Under the pieces are notes generated by a model. That model was not told the DNA's origin and made no database searches. It saw only the letters and a list, made by a program, of their open reading frames with translations. A stretch of 64,000 nucleotides of DNA from Nonomuraea sp. PA05. Its GTDB lineage: Bacteria; Actinomycetota; Actinomycetes; Streptosporangiales; Streptosporangiaceae. The stretch covers positions 1 to 64,000 of the forward strand of contig NZ_VSEY01000001.1 of NCBI RefSeq assembly GCF_008086045.1, in the 5' to 3' direction. The position numbers were made by a program, and so were the translations under genes. The stretch's first letter is position 1, and every line of letters begins with the position of its first letter. Positions 57,073-64,000 of this stretch are shown one piece after another.

Positions 57073-57660
57073 GTGTATGTGAAGATCTGCGGGCTGCGCG
57101 AGCCCGGGCACGTGGCCACCGCCGTCGAGGCGGGCGCCGACGCGATCGGGTTCGTCATGACCAGGAGCCCGCGCCGCGTCACGCCCGAGCGCGCCGCCGA
57201 ACTGGCCGCACTCGTCCCGGAGCACGTGCTCACCGTCGGCGTCTTCCGCGGCGAGGACCCGGAGACGGTCCGCGCGGCGGCGCTCGCCTCCGGGGTGCGC
57301 GCCGTCCAGCTCCACGGCACCCACCCGCACGGCGACTTCACCGCGCTCAAGGACCTCGGCGTCACCCTCATCCGGGCCGTGGACGCCCAGGCCGACCTGC
57401 GCTGCGGCGCCTACGACGAGGACCTGCTCCTGGTCGACGCCCCCCACGCCGGCTCCGGCCAGCCGTGGGACTGGGCCGCCGTGCGCGGCAAGGCGACCGG
57501 CCGGTGGCTGCTCGCCGGCGGCCTCGCCCCCGGCAACGTCCGCGAGGCCATCGAGGCCGCCGGCCCGTGGGGGGTCGACGTGTCCAGCGGCCTGGAGAGC
57601 GAGCCGGGAGTCAAGGACCCGCGGCTGATCGAGGAGTTCCTCCGGAGCGTCCGTGGATGA
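57073..57660 (+). CDS. trpF: Phosphoribosylanthranilate isomerase
   Basis: A 195-residue TIM barrel that performs the third step in tryptophan biosynthesis. KICGLREPGHVATA carries the catalytic Cys, GFVMTRSPR and VAV-type GVFRGEDPE strands are typical, and LLVDAPHAGSGQPWDW holds the catalytic Asp. The GTG start has a TAAGGT box seven bases upstream (leaderless). It is not part of the trpE operon; it overlaps the GNAT gene by eight bases. Confidence 0.92.
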   Translation: MYVKICGLREPGHVATAVEAGADAIGFVMTRSPRRVTPERAAELAALVPEHVLTVGVFRGEDPETVRAAALASGVRAVQLHGTHPHGDFTALKDLGVTLIRAVDAQADLRCGAYDEDLLLVDAPHAGSGQPWDWAAVRGKATGRWLLAGGLAPGNVREAIEAAGPWGVDVSSGLESEPGVKDPRLIEEFLRSVRG

Positions 57661-58600
57661 ACTGGCCAGGTGGCCGGCGCTCGACCGCGGTGGCGCGGCG
57701 GCCGACCTGGCGCGCGCCCTCGCCTTCCTGCACGGCTTCGCCCGCCGGCGGGCGCCGGTGGTGGTGCCGGTGCCGGGCGGGTTCGGGGTGCTGGACGATC
57801 GCTTTCCCGGCTCGTACGACGACAACAAGCTGATCATCACGACGGACGGCAACGCCCTTGGCGAGGGCACGGCCGGTGAAGGTCCAGGCGGGGCGGCGAC
57901 CGGCACAGGCCCGGGCGGGGCGGCCGTCGGCGGGAGTCCGGGCGGGGCGGCCGGTGAGGGGCTGGCCGGTGAGGGGCTGGCCGGGGCGATGCCGGCGGGC
58001 GAGGAGCAGGCCTGGCGGCTGATGGCGGCGGCCGACGAGGTGCTGGCCGAGCGGCGGCACCGCCTCGTGTGCGTCGACGACGACCGGCTCGGCACGGCCT
58101 GCGCGCCCGCGTTCGCCGCCGCCGGCTACGAGCACGAGACGAACCTCGTGATGGTCTTCCGCGGCCAGCTCCCGCACGACCCGCCACCGGCGGAGCGGCT
58201 CGATACGGCGGAGCTGGAGCCGGTGCTGCGCCGCGACTGGCGCCGCACGCTGCCGCAGGCCCCCGAGGAGGTGATCGACGGGCTCGCCCGGCGGGTGGAG
58301 GCCCGGCTGCGGGGCGCCGACACGGTGGGCTTCCGCGGCGTGCGCACCCCGTCAGGGGAGATCGCCGCCCGCGCCGACCTGTACGCGCACGGCGGGGTCG
58401 CCCAGATCGAGAGCGTCTTCACCGGCGAGGAGCACCGGGGCCAGGGGTACGCGCGTTCCCTGATGCGGTCGTTGCTGGCCGAGGCGCGCGACGCCGAGCT
58501 GATCTTCCTGCTGGCGGACGCCGGCGACTGGCCGCGCCACTTCTACGAACGTCTGGGCTTCACCGAGGTGGGCCGCACCCACGCCTTCCTCCGCACCTGA
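57653..58600 (+). CDS. GNAT family N-acetyltransferase with a repeat-encoded linker
   Basis: A 315-residue protein. The C-terminal part has the acetyl-CoA motif GEEHRGQGYARSLMRSLL and the ending FYERLGFTEVGRTHAFLRT. The N-terminal part (~1-70) is a separate domain that begins with a helix and strand VVVPVPGGFGVLDDRFP. Between them (~77-112) is a Gly/Ala-rich linker from 27-bp and 15-bp repeats. GGAG lies six bases before the GTG start; the gene overlaps trpF. Confidence 0.82.
   Translation: MDELARWPALDRGGAAADLARALAFLHGFARRRAPVVVPVPGGFGVLDDRFPGSYDDNKLIITTDGNALGEGTAGEGPGGAATGTGPGGAAVGGSPGGAAGEGLAGEGLAGAMPAGEEQAWRLMAAADEVLAERRHRLVCVDDDRLGTACAPAFAAAGYEHETNLVMVFRGQLPHDPPPAERLDTAELEPVLRRDWRRTLPQAPEEVIDGLARRVEARLRGADTVGFRGVRTPSGEIAARADLYAHGGVAQIESVFTGEEHRGQGYARSLMRSLLAEARDAELIFLLADAGDWPRHFYERLGFTEVGRTHAFLRT
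57881..57982. repeat. 27-bp and 15-bp tandem repeats inside the GNAT gene
   Basis: Three 27-base units at 57881-57961, encoding GPGGAATGT-like nonapeptides, then two GGTGAGGGGCTGGCC units (57953-57967 and 57968-57982). The frame is kept. Confidence 0.9.
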
Positions 58601-58661
58601 CCCCCGGGCCGCCTGCGCGCTTCCGCAGGCTGTGCGCCCCACGCGTTGCGCGCCCCGGGCC

Positions 58662-58703
58662 GCCGCGTGCTGCGAGGCGCACGCCGCGTGCTGCGAGGCG
58701 CAC
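58662..58703. repeat. 21-bp tandem repeat, two copies, between the GNAT and phosphatidyltransferase genes
   Basis: GCCGCGTGCTGCGAGGCGCAC twice, perfect. It lies in the non-coding gap 58601-58806, which otherwise holds only a leaderless promoter box. Confidence 0.9.
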
Positions 58704-58806
58704 GGCCGGGGCGCACGGCGCGTGAAGGCGGCGAGCCGGGTGGCCTGGGAAAGCGGGGGTGGGAGGCGAGCGCTGCCGCGCAGTTCCACGCAGTAGGGTC
58801 TGCTGC

Positions 58807-59388
58807 GTGAGCGAAACTTCCGCCGAGGACCGGATCTGGACGGTTCCTAACCTGCTGAGCTTCCTGCGCCTCCTGGGCGTCCCCGTGTTCCTCTGGCTGG
58901 TTCTCGTGCCACAGGCCGACGGCTGGGCCATCGGCGTCCTGGCGGTGGCGGGTTTCACGGACTGGCTCGACGGAAAGATCGCTCGGGCGTTCAACCAGAC
59001 GAGCAAGCTGGGCCGGCTCATCGATCCGGCGGCGGACAAGCTCTACGTGTTCGCGACGATCTTCGCGTTGCTGGTGCGGGAGGTCATCCCGTGGTGGCTG
59101 GTGGTGGTCATCCTCGGGCGTGAACTCTTGGTCGCGAGTTTCTTCCCCGTACTTCGCAAATACGGGTATAAGGCACTTCAGGTGCATTTCCTGGGCAAGG
59201 CCGCCATGTTCAACCTCATGTACGCCTTCCCTCTCCTCTTCCTTGCCTCCCACACTGGGTGGTATGCCGAAATAGCCCGGATTGTCGGGTGGGCCTTCGC
59301 GCTCTGGGGAACGGGCCTGTACTGGTGGGCGGGGGTGCTGTATGTGGTACAGGTGCGCCAACTCGTAACCGCGGCCAAGAAGGGGTGA
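58807..59388 (+). CDS. CDP-alcohol phosphatidyltransferase
   Basis: A 193-residue membrane enzyme with the family motif Dx2DGx2ARx8Gx3Dx3[27 protein letters not shown]. It joins a phosphatidyl group to glycerol phosphate, inositol phosphate or a similar acceptor; the acceptor cannot be read from the sequence. About six membrane segments are likely. The GTG start follows a TAGGGT box by seven bases (leaderless). The next gene begins four bases after the stop. Confidence 0.9.
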   Translation: MSETSAEDRIWTVPNLLSFLRLLGVPVFLWLVLVPQADGWAIGVLAVAGFTDWLDGKIARAFNQTSKLGRLIDPAADKLYVFATIFALLVREVIPWWLVVVILGRELLVASFFPVLRKYGYKALQVHFLGKAAMFNLMYAFPLLFLASHTGWYAEIARIVGWAFALWGTGLYWWAGVLYVVQVRQLVTAAKKG

Positions 59389-59392
59389 TCGG

Positions 59393-61909
59393 GTGAAGGC
59401 GGTCGTCATGGCGGGCGGGGAGGGCACTCGGCTGCGTCCCATGACCGCCAACCAGCCCAAACCCCTGCTCCCCGTGGCCAACCGCCCGATCATGGAGCAC
59501 GTGCTGCGCCTGCTCAAGCGGCACGGCGTCACCGAGACGGTGGTGACGTTGCAGTTCCTGGCCGCGCTGGTGCGCAACTACTTCGGCGACGGCGACGAGC
59601 TGGGCATGAGCCTCCAGTACGCCACCGAGGACGTCCCGCTCGGCACCGCCGGCAGCGTGAAGAACGCCGCCGACCGCCTCCGTGATGACCGATTTCTGGT
59701 GATCTCCGGAGATGCCCTGACGGATATTGATTTATCCGACATGATCCGTTTTCACCGGGAAAATGGGGCTCTCGTTACCATCGGCCTCAAACGGGTACCG
59801 AACCCCCTCGAATTCGGGATCATCATCGTGGACGACGAGGGCCGCGTCCAGCGCTTCCTGGAGAAGCCCACCTGGGGCCAGGTCTTCTCCGACACCGTCA
59901 ACACCGGCATCTACGTCATGGAACCCGAGGTGCTCGACGCCGTCGCCACCGGCGAGCCCGTCGACTGGTCCTCGGACGTCTTCCCCGCCCTCCTGGAGCG
60001 CGGCGCCGCCATCTACGGCTACGTCGCCGACGGCTACTGGGAGGACGTCGGCACCCACGACAGCTACCTCAAGGCCCAGGCCGACGCCCTGTCCGGCAAG
60101 GTCGAGCTGGACATCGGCGGCTTCGAGCTCTCCCCGGGCGTCTGGGTCGCCGACTCGGCCTCGGTCGATCCCGACGCGGTGCTCAAGGGCCCGCTGCTCA
60201 TCGGCGACTACGCCAAGGTCGAGGCGGGGGCCGAGCTGCGCGAGTACACCGTGCTCGGCAACAACGCGGTCGTCCGCGAGGGCGCGTTCCTGCATCGCGC
60301 GGTCGTCCACGACAACGTCTACCTCGGCCCCGGCGCCCACCTGCGCGGCTGCGTCATCGGCAAGAGCACCGACGTGATGGCCGGCGCCCGCATCGAGGAG
60401 AACGCCGTCATCGGCGACGAATGCGTCATCGAGGCCGAGGCGTACGTCTCCAGCGGCGTGAAGGTCTACCCGTTCAAGACCATCGAGGCCGGCGCGGTCG
60501 TCAACACCAGCGTCATCTGGGAGTCGCGCGGCCAGCGCAACCTGTTCGGCCCGCGCGGCGTCAGCGGCCTGGTCAACGTCGAGATCACCGCCGAGCTGTG
60601 CGTGCGCCTGGCCAGCGCGTACGCCACCACCCTGCGCAAGGGCGAGTACGTGGTCACCTCCCGCGACTGCTCCCTGGCCGCCAGGGCGCTGAAGCGGGCC
60701 GTCATCGGCGCGCTCACCGCGGGCGCCATCAACGTCCTCGACCTGGAGGCCGCCCCGCTGCCCGTCACCCGCTTCCACACCGCGCGCGAGTCGGCCGCGG
60801 GCGGCATCGCGCTGCGCACCACCCCCGGCGACCCGCAGAGCGTGGACATCGTCATCATGGACGACCGGGGCGCCGACCTGCCGCCGGTCGCCCAGCGCAA
60901 GCTGGAGCGGGTCTTCTCCCGGCAGGAGTTCCGCCGCGCGTTCCCCGGCGAGATCGCCGAGCTGGCCTATCCGGCCAGGGCGTTCGAGGACTACAGCCAC
61001 GAGCTGCTGCGCAACGTCGGCGTCGGCGGCGTCCGGGACATGAAGGTGGTCGTGGACTGCGCGGGCGGCACCTCCTCGCTGGTGCTGCCCACCCTGCTCG
61101 GCCGGGTCGGGGTGGAGGTGCTCACCGTCAACGCCCGCCTCGACGACGTCTCGCCCACCGAGACGCTGGCCGAGCGCCGCCGCGACCTGCAGCGCCTGTC
61201 GGAGCTGGTCAGCAGCTCGCGGGCGGCGTTCGGCGTGCGCTTCGACCCGGTCGGCGAGCGCATCGGCCTGGTGGACGAGAAGGGGCAGCTCATCAGCGAG
61301 GAACGGGCCCTGCTCGTCGTGCTCGACCTGGTCGCCGCCGAGCGCAGGGGCGGGCAGGTGGCGCTGCCGGTCACCACGACGCGCGTCGCCGAGCAGGTGT
61401 GCCGCTTCCACGGCGTGCAGGTGCAGTGGACCTCCACCGCGCTGGACGCCCTCACCTCGGCCGCCGCCGGCCCCGACATGATCTTCGCGGCGGACGGGCG
61501 CGGCGGCTTCGTGGTGCCGGAGTTCAGCCCCGCGATCGACGGGATGGCCGCGTTCATCCGCCTGCTCGGCCTGGTCGCCCGCACCCGGCTGTCGCTCAGC
61601 CAGATCGACGCCAGGATCCCCGAGGTCAAGCTGCTCAAGCGGACCGTGCCCACGCCGTGGGCGGCCAAGGGCGCCGTCATGCGCTCGGTCATCGAGGCGG
61701 CCGAGTCCGAGGTCCAGCAGGGGGAGCGGGGGCATCGCATCGACACCACCGACGGCGTGCGGGTGACCCGCGACGACGGGAGCTGGGTGCTGGTGCTGCC
61801 CGCCGCCGCCGAGCCCGTCACCGATCTGTGGGCCGAGGCGGGGGACATGGACGGCGCCCAGGCACTGATCGAACGCTGGGCCCGGATCGTGGAACAGGCC
61901 GCGGGGTGA
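59393..61909 (+). CDS. Mannose-1-phosphate guanylyltransferase with LbetaH region and mutase-like C-terminus
   Basis: An 838-residue protein. Residues ~1-230 form a nucleotidyltransferase ([41 protein letters not shown]). Residues ~250-370 are hexapeptide (left-handed beta helix) repeats. From ~380 a phosphohexomutase-like region follows, but it lacks the TASHNP phosphoserine loop; [14 protein letters not shown] occupies that place. The first domain should make GDP-mannose or another NDP-sugar; the last is probably not a working mutase. Actinobacteria keep this fusion next to a CDP-alcohol transferase, consistent with a role in envelope glycolipids. AAGGGG lies before the GTG. Confidence 0.88.
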   Translation: MKAVVMAGGEGTRLRPMTANQPKPLLPVANRPIMEHVLRLLKRHGVTETVVTLQFLAALVRNYFGDGDELGMSLQYATEDVPLGTAGSVKNAADRLRDDRFLVISGDALTDIDLSDMIRFHRENGALVTIGLKRVPNPLEFGIIIVDDEGRVQRFLEKPTWGQVFSDTVNTGIYVMEPEVLDAVATGEPVDWSSDVFPALLERGAAIYGYVADGYWEDVGTHDSYLKAQADALSGKVELDIGGFELSPGVWVADSASVDPDAVLKGPLLIGDYAKVEAGAELREYTVLGNNAVVREGAFLHRAVVHDNVYLGPGAHLRGCVIGKSTDVMAGARIEENAVIGDECVIEAEAYVSSGVKVYPFKTIEAGAVVNTSVIWESRGQRNLFGPRGVSGLVNVEITAELCVRLASAYATTLRKGEYVVTSRDCSLAARALKRAVIGALTAGAINVLDLEAAPLPVTRFHTARESAAGGIALRTTPGDPQSVDIVIMDDRGADLPPVAQRKLERVFSRQEFRRAFPGEIAELAYPARAFEDYSHELLRNVGVGGVRDMKVVVDCAGGTSSLVLPTLLGRVGVEVLTVNARLDDVSPTETLAERRRDLQRLSELVSSSRAAFGVRFDPVGERIGLVDEKGQLISEERALLVVLDLVAAERRGGQVALPVTTTRVAEQVCRFHGVQVQWTSTALDALTSAAAGPDMIFAADGRGGFVVPEFSPAIDGMAAFIRLLGLVARTRLSLSQIDARIPEVKLLKRTVPTPWAAKGAVMRSVIEAAESEVQQGERGHRIDTTDGVRVTRDDGSWVLVLPAAAEPVTDLWAEAGDMDGAQALIERWARIVEQAAG

Positions 61910-62061
61910 TAGCGTCACACGCTGTGATCGGAAAGGGTTTACCGGAGATGTGCCCAGGGAGTGCCGCAAGATCGTAATGTAGAAACGCGCGGCGGCATGG
62001 ACCACGGGGCGGGGGCGGCGGTAACTTTGTCTGCGTCCAAACCAACGTGCAGCGCCCCGCC

Positions 62062-62090
62062 TTGACCTTTGCCGCTGATCAGCGTAAGTT
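62062..62090 (+). promoter_or_regulatory. Strong predicted promoter of the FHA gene
   Basis: TTGACC (62062-62067), 17-base spacer, TAAGTT (62085-62090). It would start transcription about 80 bases before the ATG. The rest of 61910-62176 shows no gene. Confidence 0.65.
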
Positions 62091-62176
62091 GCGGCATTCG
62101 CAAACTTGAAAAAGCGAAGCGAGGCGCGCCCTGAGCACCGTCGCCGCGTCTTCGCGGTAGGAGGCCGAGCCGATCG

Positions 62177-62689
62177 ATGCCGAGCGTCTACTGCACGCAG
62201 TGCGGGCACGCCAACCCCGAGGATGCCCGTTTCTGTTCCCGCTGTGGGTCACCGCTGACCAGACCCGAGGTCTCCGGGGATACCACATCGACGATCTCCG
62301 TCGCGGGAATCGAGGCGTACGAGGCTGAGACAGGCGACATGCTCCTGGCCGAGCGGGCGCTGGTCGAGCAGTTGCCGCCCGGAACGGCGTTGCTCACGGT
62401 GACCAGGGGGCCCAACCAGGGGAGCCGCTACCGGCTCGACAAGGACCTGACCACCACCGGCCGCCACCCCGAGAGCGACATCTTCCTCGACGACATCACG
62501 GTCTCCCGCCGGCACGTCGAGTTCTACCGCCTGCGCGGCGGCCAGTTCTCCGTGCGCGACGTGGGCAGCCTCAACGGCACCTACGTCAACAGGGAGCGCA
62601 TCGAGGAGGTCCCCCTGCACTCGGGGGACGAGGTGCAGATCGGTAAGTTCCGCCTCCTGTTCCTGATGCGGGGCAACTCCGGCGTATGA
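62177..62689 (+). CDS. FHA domain protein with N-terminal zinc ribbon (GarA/OdhI-like)
   Basis: A 170-residue protein. It begins with a zinc ribbon (CTQCGHANPEDARFCSRCGS), then a short linker with a DTTSTIS motif resembling the Thr-Thr site of GarA/OdhI that PknB/PknG phosphorylate, then an FHA domain (~75-165; TTGRHPESDIFLDDITVSRRHVEF, GSLNGTYVN). The phosphorylated N-terminus would fold onto the FHA pocket, as in GarA, to control 2-oxoglutarate metabolism; that is family knowledge, not shown here. GTAGGAGG lies 13 bases before the ATG. Confidence 0.9.
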   Translation: MPSVYCTQCGHANPEDARFCSRCGSPLTRPEVSGDTTSTISVAGIEAYEAETGDMLLAERALVEQLPPGTALLTVTRGPNQGSRYRLDKDLTTTGRHPESDIFLDDITVSRRHVEFYRLRGGQFSVRDVGSLNGTYVNRERIEEVPLHSGDEVQIGKFRLLFLMRGNSGV

Positions 62690-62741
62690 GCGGGTGCGGT
62701 GAGCGACTCACGGTGACGGGCGGCCGTCCGCGGGAGGCGGT

Positions 62742-63395
62742 ATGAGTTCTCAGGCTGCGCGCTCGCACATGAGCATCGGGGAGGTGCTCGCCCTGCTGCA
62801 GGGCGAGTTCCCCGACGTGACGATCTCCAAGATCAGGTTCTTGGAGGGCGAGGGCCTGATCGAGCCCGAGCGCAGCCCGTCCGGCTACCGCAAGTTCACG
62901 CACCTGCACGTGGAGCAGCTCCGCTTCATCCTCACCGAGCAGCGTGACCACTACCTGCCGCTGCGGGTGATCAAGGACAGGATGGCCGAGAGCTTCGGCC
63001 GCCCGCGCGCCCTTCAGCAGACGCAGGAGATCAGGCTCAGCCGGGCCGAGCTGCTGGAGGCCGCCGCGATCGACGAGGAGACCCTCGCCGAGCTGGAGGA
63101 CTACGGCCTGCTGGCGCCGGTGGCCAGGCGTTACGACGAGGAGGCGCTCAAGGTGGCCCGCACCGTGGGCGCCCTGGCCCGTTTCGGCCTGCACGCCCGC
63201 CATCTGCGGGCGGTCAAGGCGGCGGCCGAGCGAGAGGCCGGGCTGGTCGAGCAGACGGTCGCGCCCATACTCAAGCGGCGCCGCCCGGGAGCCATCGGCG
63301 AGGCCGACGAGGTCGCCAGGGAGCTGTCCACTCTGCTGCTCGACCTGCACGCATCCCTTGTGCGCACGGGTGTCCGATCGGTCCTGGGACGTTGA
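62742..63395 (+). CDS. ftsR: MerR family regulator, FtsR-like
   Basis: A 217-residue MerR-type protein. Residues ~9-80 form the winged helix (SIGEVLALLQGEFPDVTISKIRFLEGEGLI, SGYRKF). In Corynebacterium the neighbour of the FHA gene odhI in this position is FtsR, an activator of ftsZ; the gene order is the same. No metal-binding Cys is seen. The ATG follows GGGAGG. Confidence 0.88.
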   Translation: MSSQAARSHMSIGEVLALLQGEFPDVTISKIRFLEGEGLIEPERSPSGYRKFTHLHVEQLRFILTEQRDHYLPLRVIKDRMAESFGRPRALQQTQEIRLSRAELLEAAAIDEETLAELEDYGLLAPVARRYDEEALKVARTVGALARFGLHARHLRAVKAAAEREAGLVEQTVAPILKRRRPGAIGEADEVARELSTLLLDLHASLVRTGVRSVLGR

Positions 63396-63527
63396 GACCG
63401 TAGCGAGCTGGGAGGCGGAGGCACATTCCAGGCCCCCCGGGTGTTACGTTGAATTGCGAAGCCAAGTCAGCAGAAGCGATGATCGAAGAGCTGTGCCGGG
63501 TGACCGGTCAGGAATACGGAGCAGCCC

Positions 63528-63998
63528 GTGTTGCAGATGGAGGTCGTGGGCGTTCGAGTAGAAATGCCCACTAATCAGCCGATCGTCTTGCTCAAGGAGG
63601 CACACGGGGAGCGGTTCCTTCCTATATGGATTGGCATGACCGAGGCCACGGCCATCGCGCTGGCCCAGGCGGAGGAGCCTCCGCCGCGGCCGCTCACCCA
63701 CGACCTCTTCCGCGACGTGCTGAGCGCGCTGGGCGTCGGCCTGCGCGCCGTCAACATCGTCGCCCTGCGCGACGGGATCTTCTTCGCCGATCTGGTGTTC
63801 TCCAACGGCGTGGAGGTGAGCGCTCGTCCCTCCGACTCGATCGCGCTCGCCCTGCGCACGGGGGCCCGCATCTTCGCCAGTGAGGAGGTCGTCCAGGAGG
63901 CCGGAGTGATCATCCCGGACGACCAGGAGGACGAGGTGGAGAAGTTCAGGGAGTTCCTTGACACGATCACTCCCGAGGACTTCGGCAGGGCGGGGTAG
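63528..63998 (+). CDS. Bifunctional nuclease family protein (DUF151)
   Basis: A 156-residue protein. The DUF151 pattern is clear: VVGVRVEMPTNQPIVLLKE, RFLPIWIGMTEATAIALAQ, RPLTHDLFRDVLSALG and SARPSDSIALALRTGARIF. Family members have RNase/DNase activity in plants; the actinobacterial role is unknown. The GTG at 63528 (VLQMEVVG) has GGAG six bases upstream; a TTG and an ATG follow. The stop lies two bases before the window end. The 63396-63527 gap shows no gene. Confidence 0.92.
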   Translation: MLQMEVVGVRVEMPTNQPIVLLKEAHGERFLPIWIGMTEATAIALAQAEEPPPRPLTHDLFRDVLSALGVGLRAVNIVALRDGIFFADLVFSNGVEVSARPSDSIALALRTGARIFASEEVVQEAGVIIPDDQEDEVEKFREFLDTITPEDFGRAG

Positions 63999-64000
63999 GT

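Noticed and set aside
1-64000. tRNA, rRNA, insertion sequences and prophage genes
   Set aside because: I looked for cloverleaf ends, transposase or integrase motifs and terminal inverted repeats and saw none convincing; a tRNAscan-SE and ISfinder search would settle this.

Overview
The window is high-GC actinobacterial DNA. Gene starts are often GTG, neighbouring genes commonly overlap as ATGA, GTGA or TGATG, and many -10 boxes (TANNNT) sit 6-8 bases before the start codon, which implies leaderless mRNAs. The right end carries CDP-alcohol phosphatidyltransferase, a mannose-1-phosphate guanylyltransferase fused to a mutase-like region, a GarA-like FHA protein, the FtsR-type MerR regulator and a bifunctional nuclease (DUF151). 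That order suggests Streptosporangiales, for example a Nonomuraea-like genome; the genus is inference. No rRNA, tRNA, CRISPR array, transposase or phage gene was seen. The first ~100 bases look like a poor-quality contig edge.

Layout: (1) 1-458, end of a SpoIIE/PP2C-type phosphatase. (2) 462-8048, a divergent sugar locus: leftward a ROK repressor, a clan GH-A glycosidase and D-mannonate dehydratase; rightward a lipoprotein and two permeases of an ABC sugar importer. Two near-identical palindromes lie between the halves. (3) 8049-16327, a repeat-rich spacer and an ebo-type operon: inositol-phosphate-synthase-like protein, a low-complexity linker ORF, EboC (UbiA), a sugar isomerase-like TIM barrel, EboA, EboB (TatD-like), EboE and an alkaline-phosphatase-superfamily protein. 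No EboD-like dehydroquinate synthase was seen. (4) 16349-24003, cytochrome P450, membrane protein, TetR, ABC-2 exporter, aminoglycoside-phosphotransferase-like kinase, acyl-CoA dehydrogenase, CPBP protease and DUF6285. (5) 24051-30750, SSS symporter with DUF3311, a carboxymuconolactone-decarboxylase-like protein and a VOC protein, SDR, WYL regulator and CocE/NonD hydrolase. (6) 30810-37184, secreted DUF4394 protein, large secreted subtilase, and a TetR/P450 pair with a palindromic operator.

(7) 37260-39569, a textbook Trp attenuator (leader peptide with two Trp codons, pause hairpin, antiterminator, terminator) in front of a fused TrpE-TrpG. (8) 39615-50439, amidohydrolase, secreted M4 metalloprotease, ThyX, a MoaD-like/BNR pair, XRE regulator, secreted sialidase-like protein and a flavohaemoprotein. 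(9) 50794-58600, a glutaminase-like protein without its nucleophilic cysteine, alpha/beta hydrolase, enoyl-CoA hydratase, a methyltransferase, a DesK/NarL-type two-component system, TrpF and a GNAT protein. (10) 58807-63998, the conserved envelope and cell-division block.

The most unusual signal is the spread of short tandem repeats across the accessory two-thirds of the window. Arrays of 12, 18, 21, 24, 27, 36 and 39 bp, all multiples of three, are embedded in otherwise normal genes (P450, UbiA, amidohydrolase, M4 protease, GNAT, EboA). Others of 27-38 bp span the start or stop codon of a gene, so that gene ends are duplicated. One makes a chain of 13-codon mini-ORFs linked by ATGA overlaps between acyl-CoA dehydrogenase and the kinase. 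This looks like an active slippage or duplication process that is filtered for reading frame inside genes.
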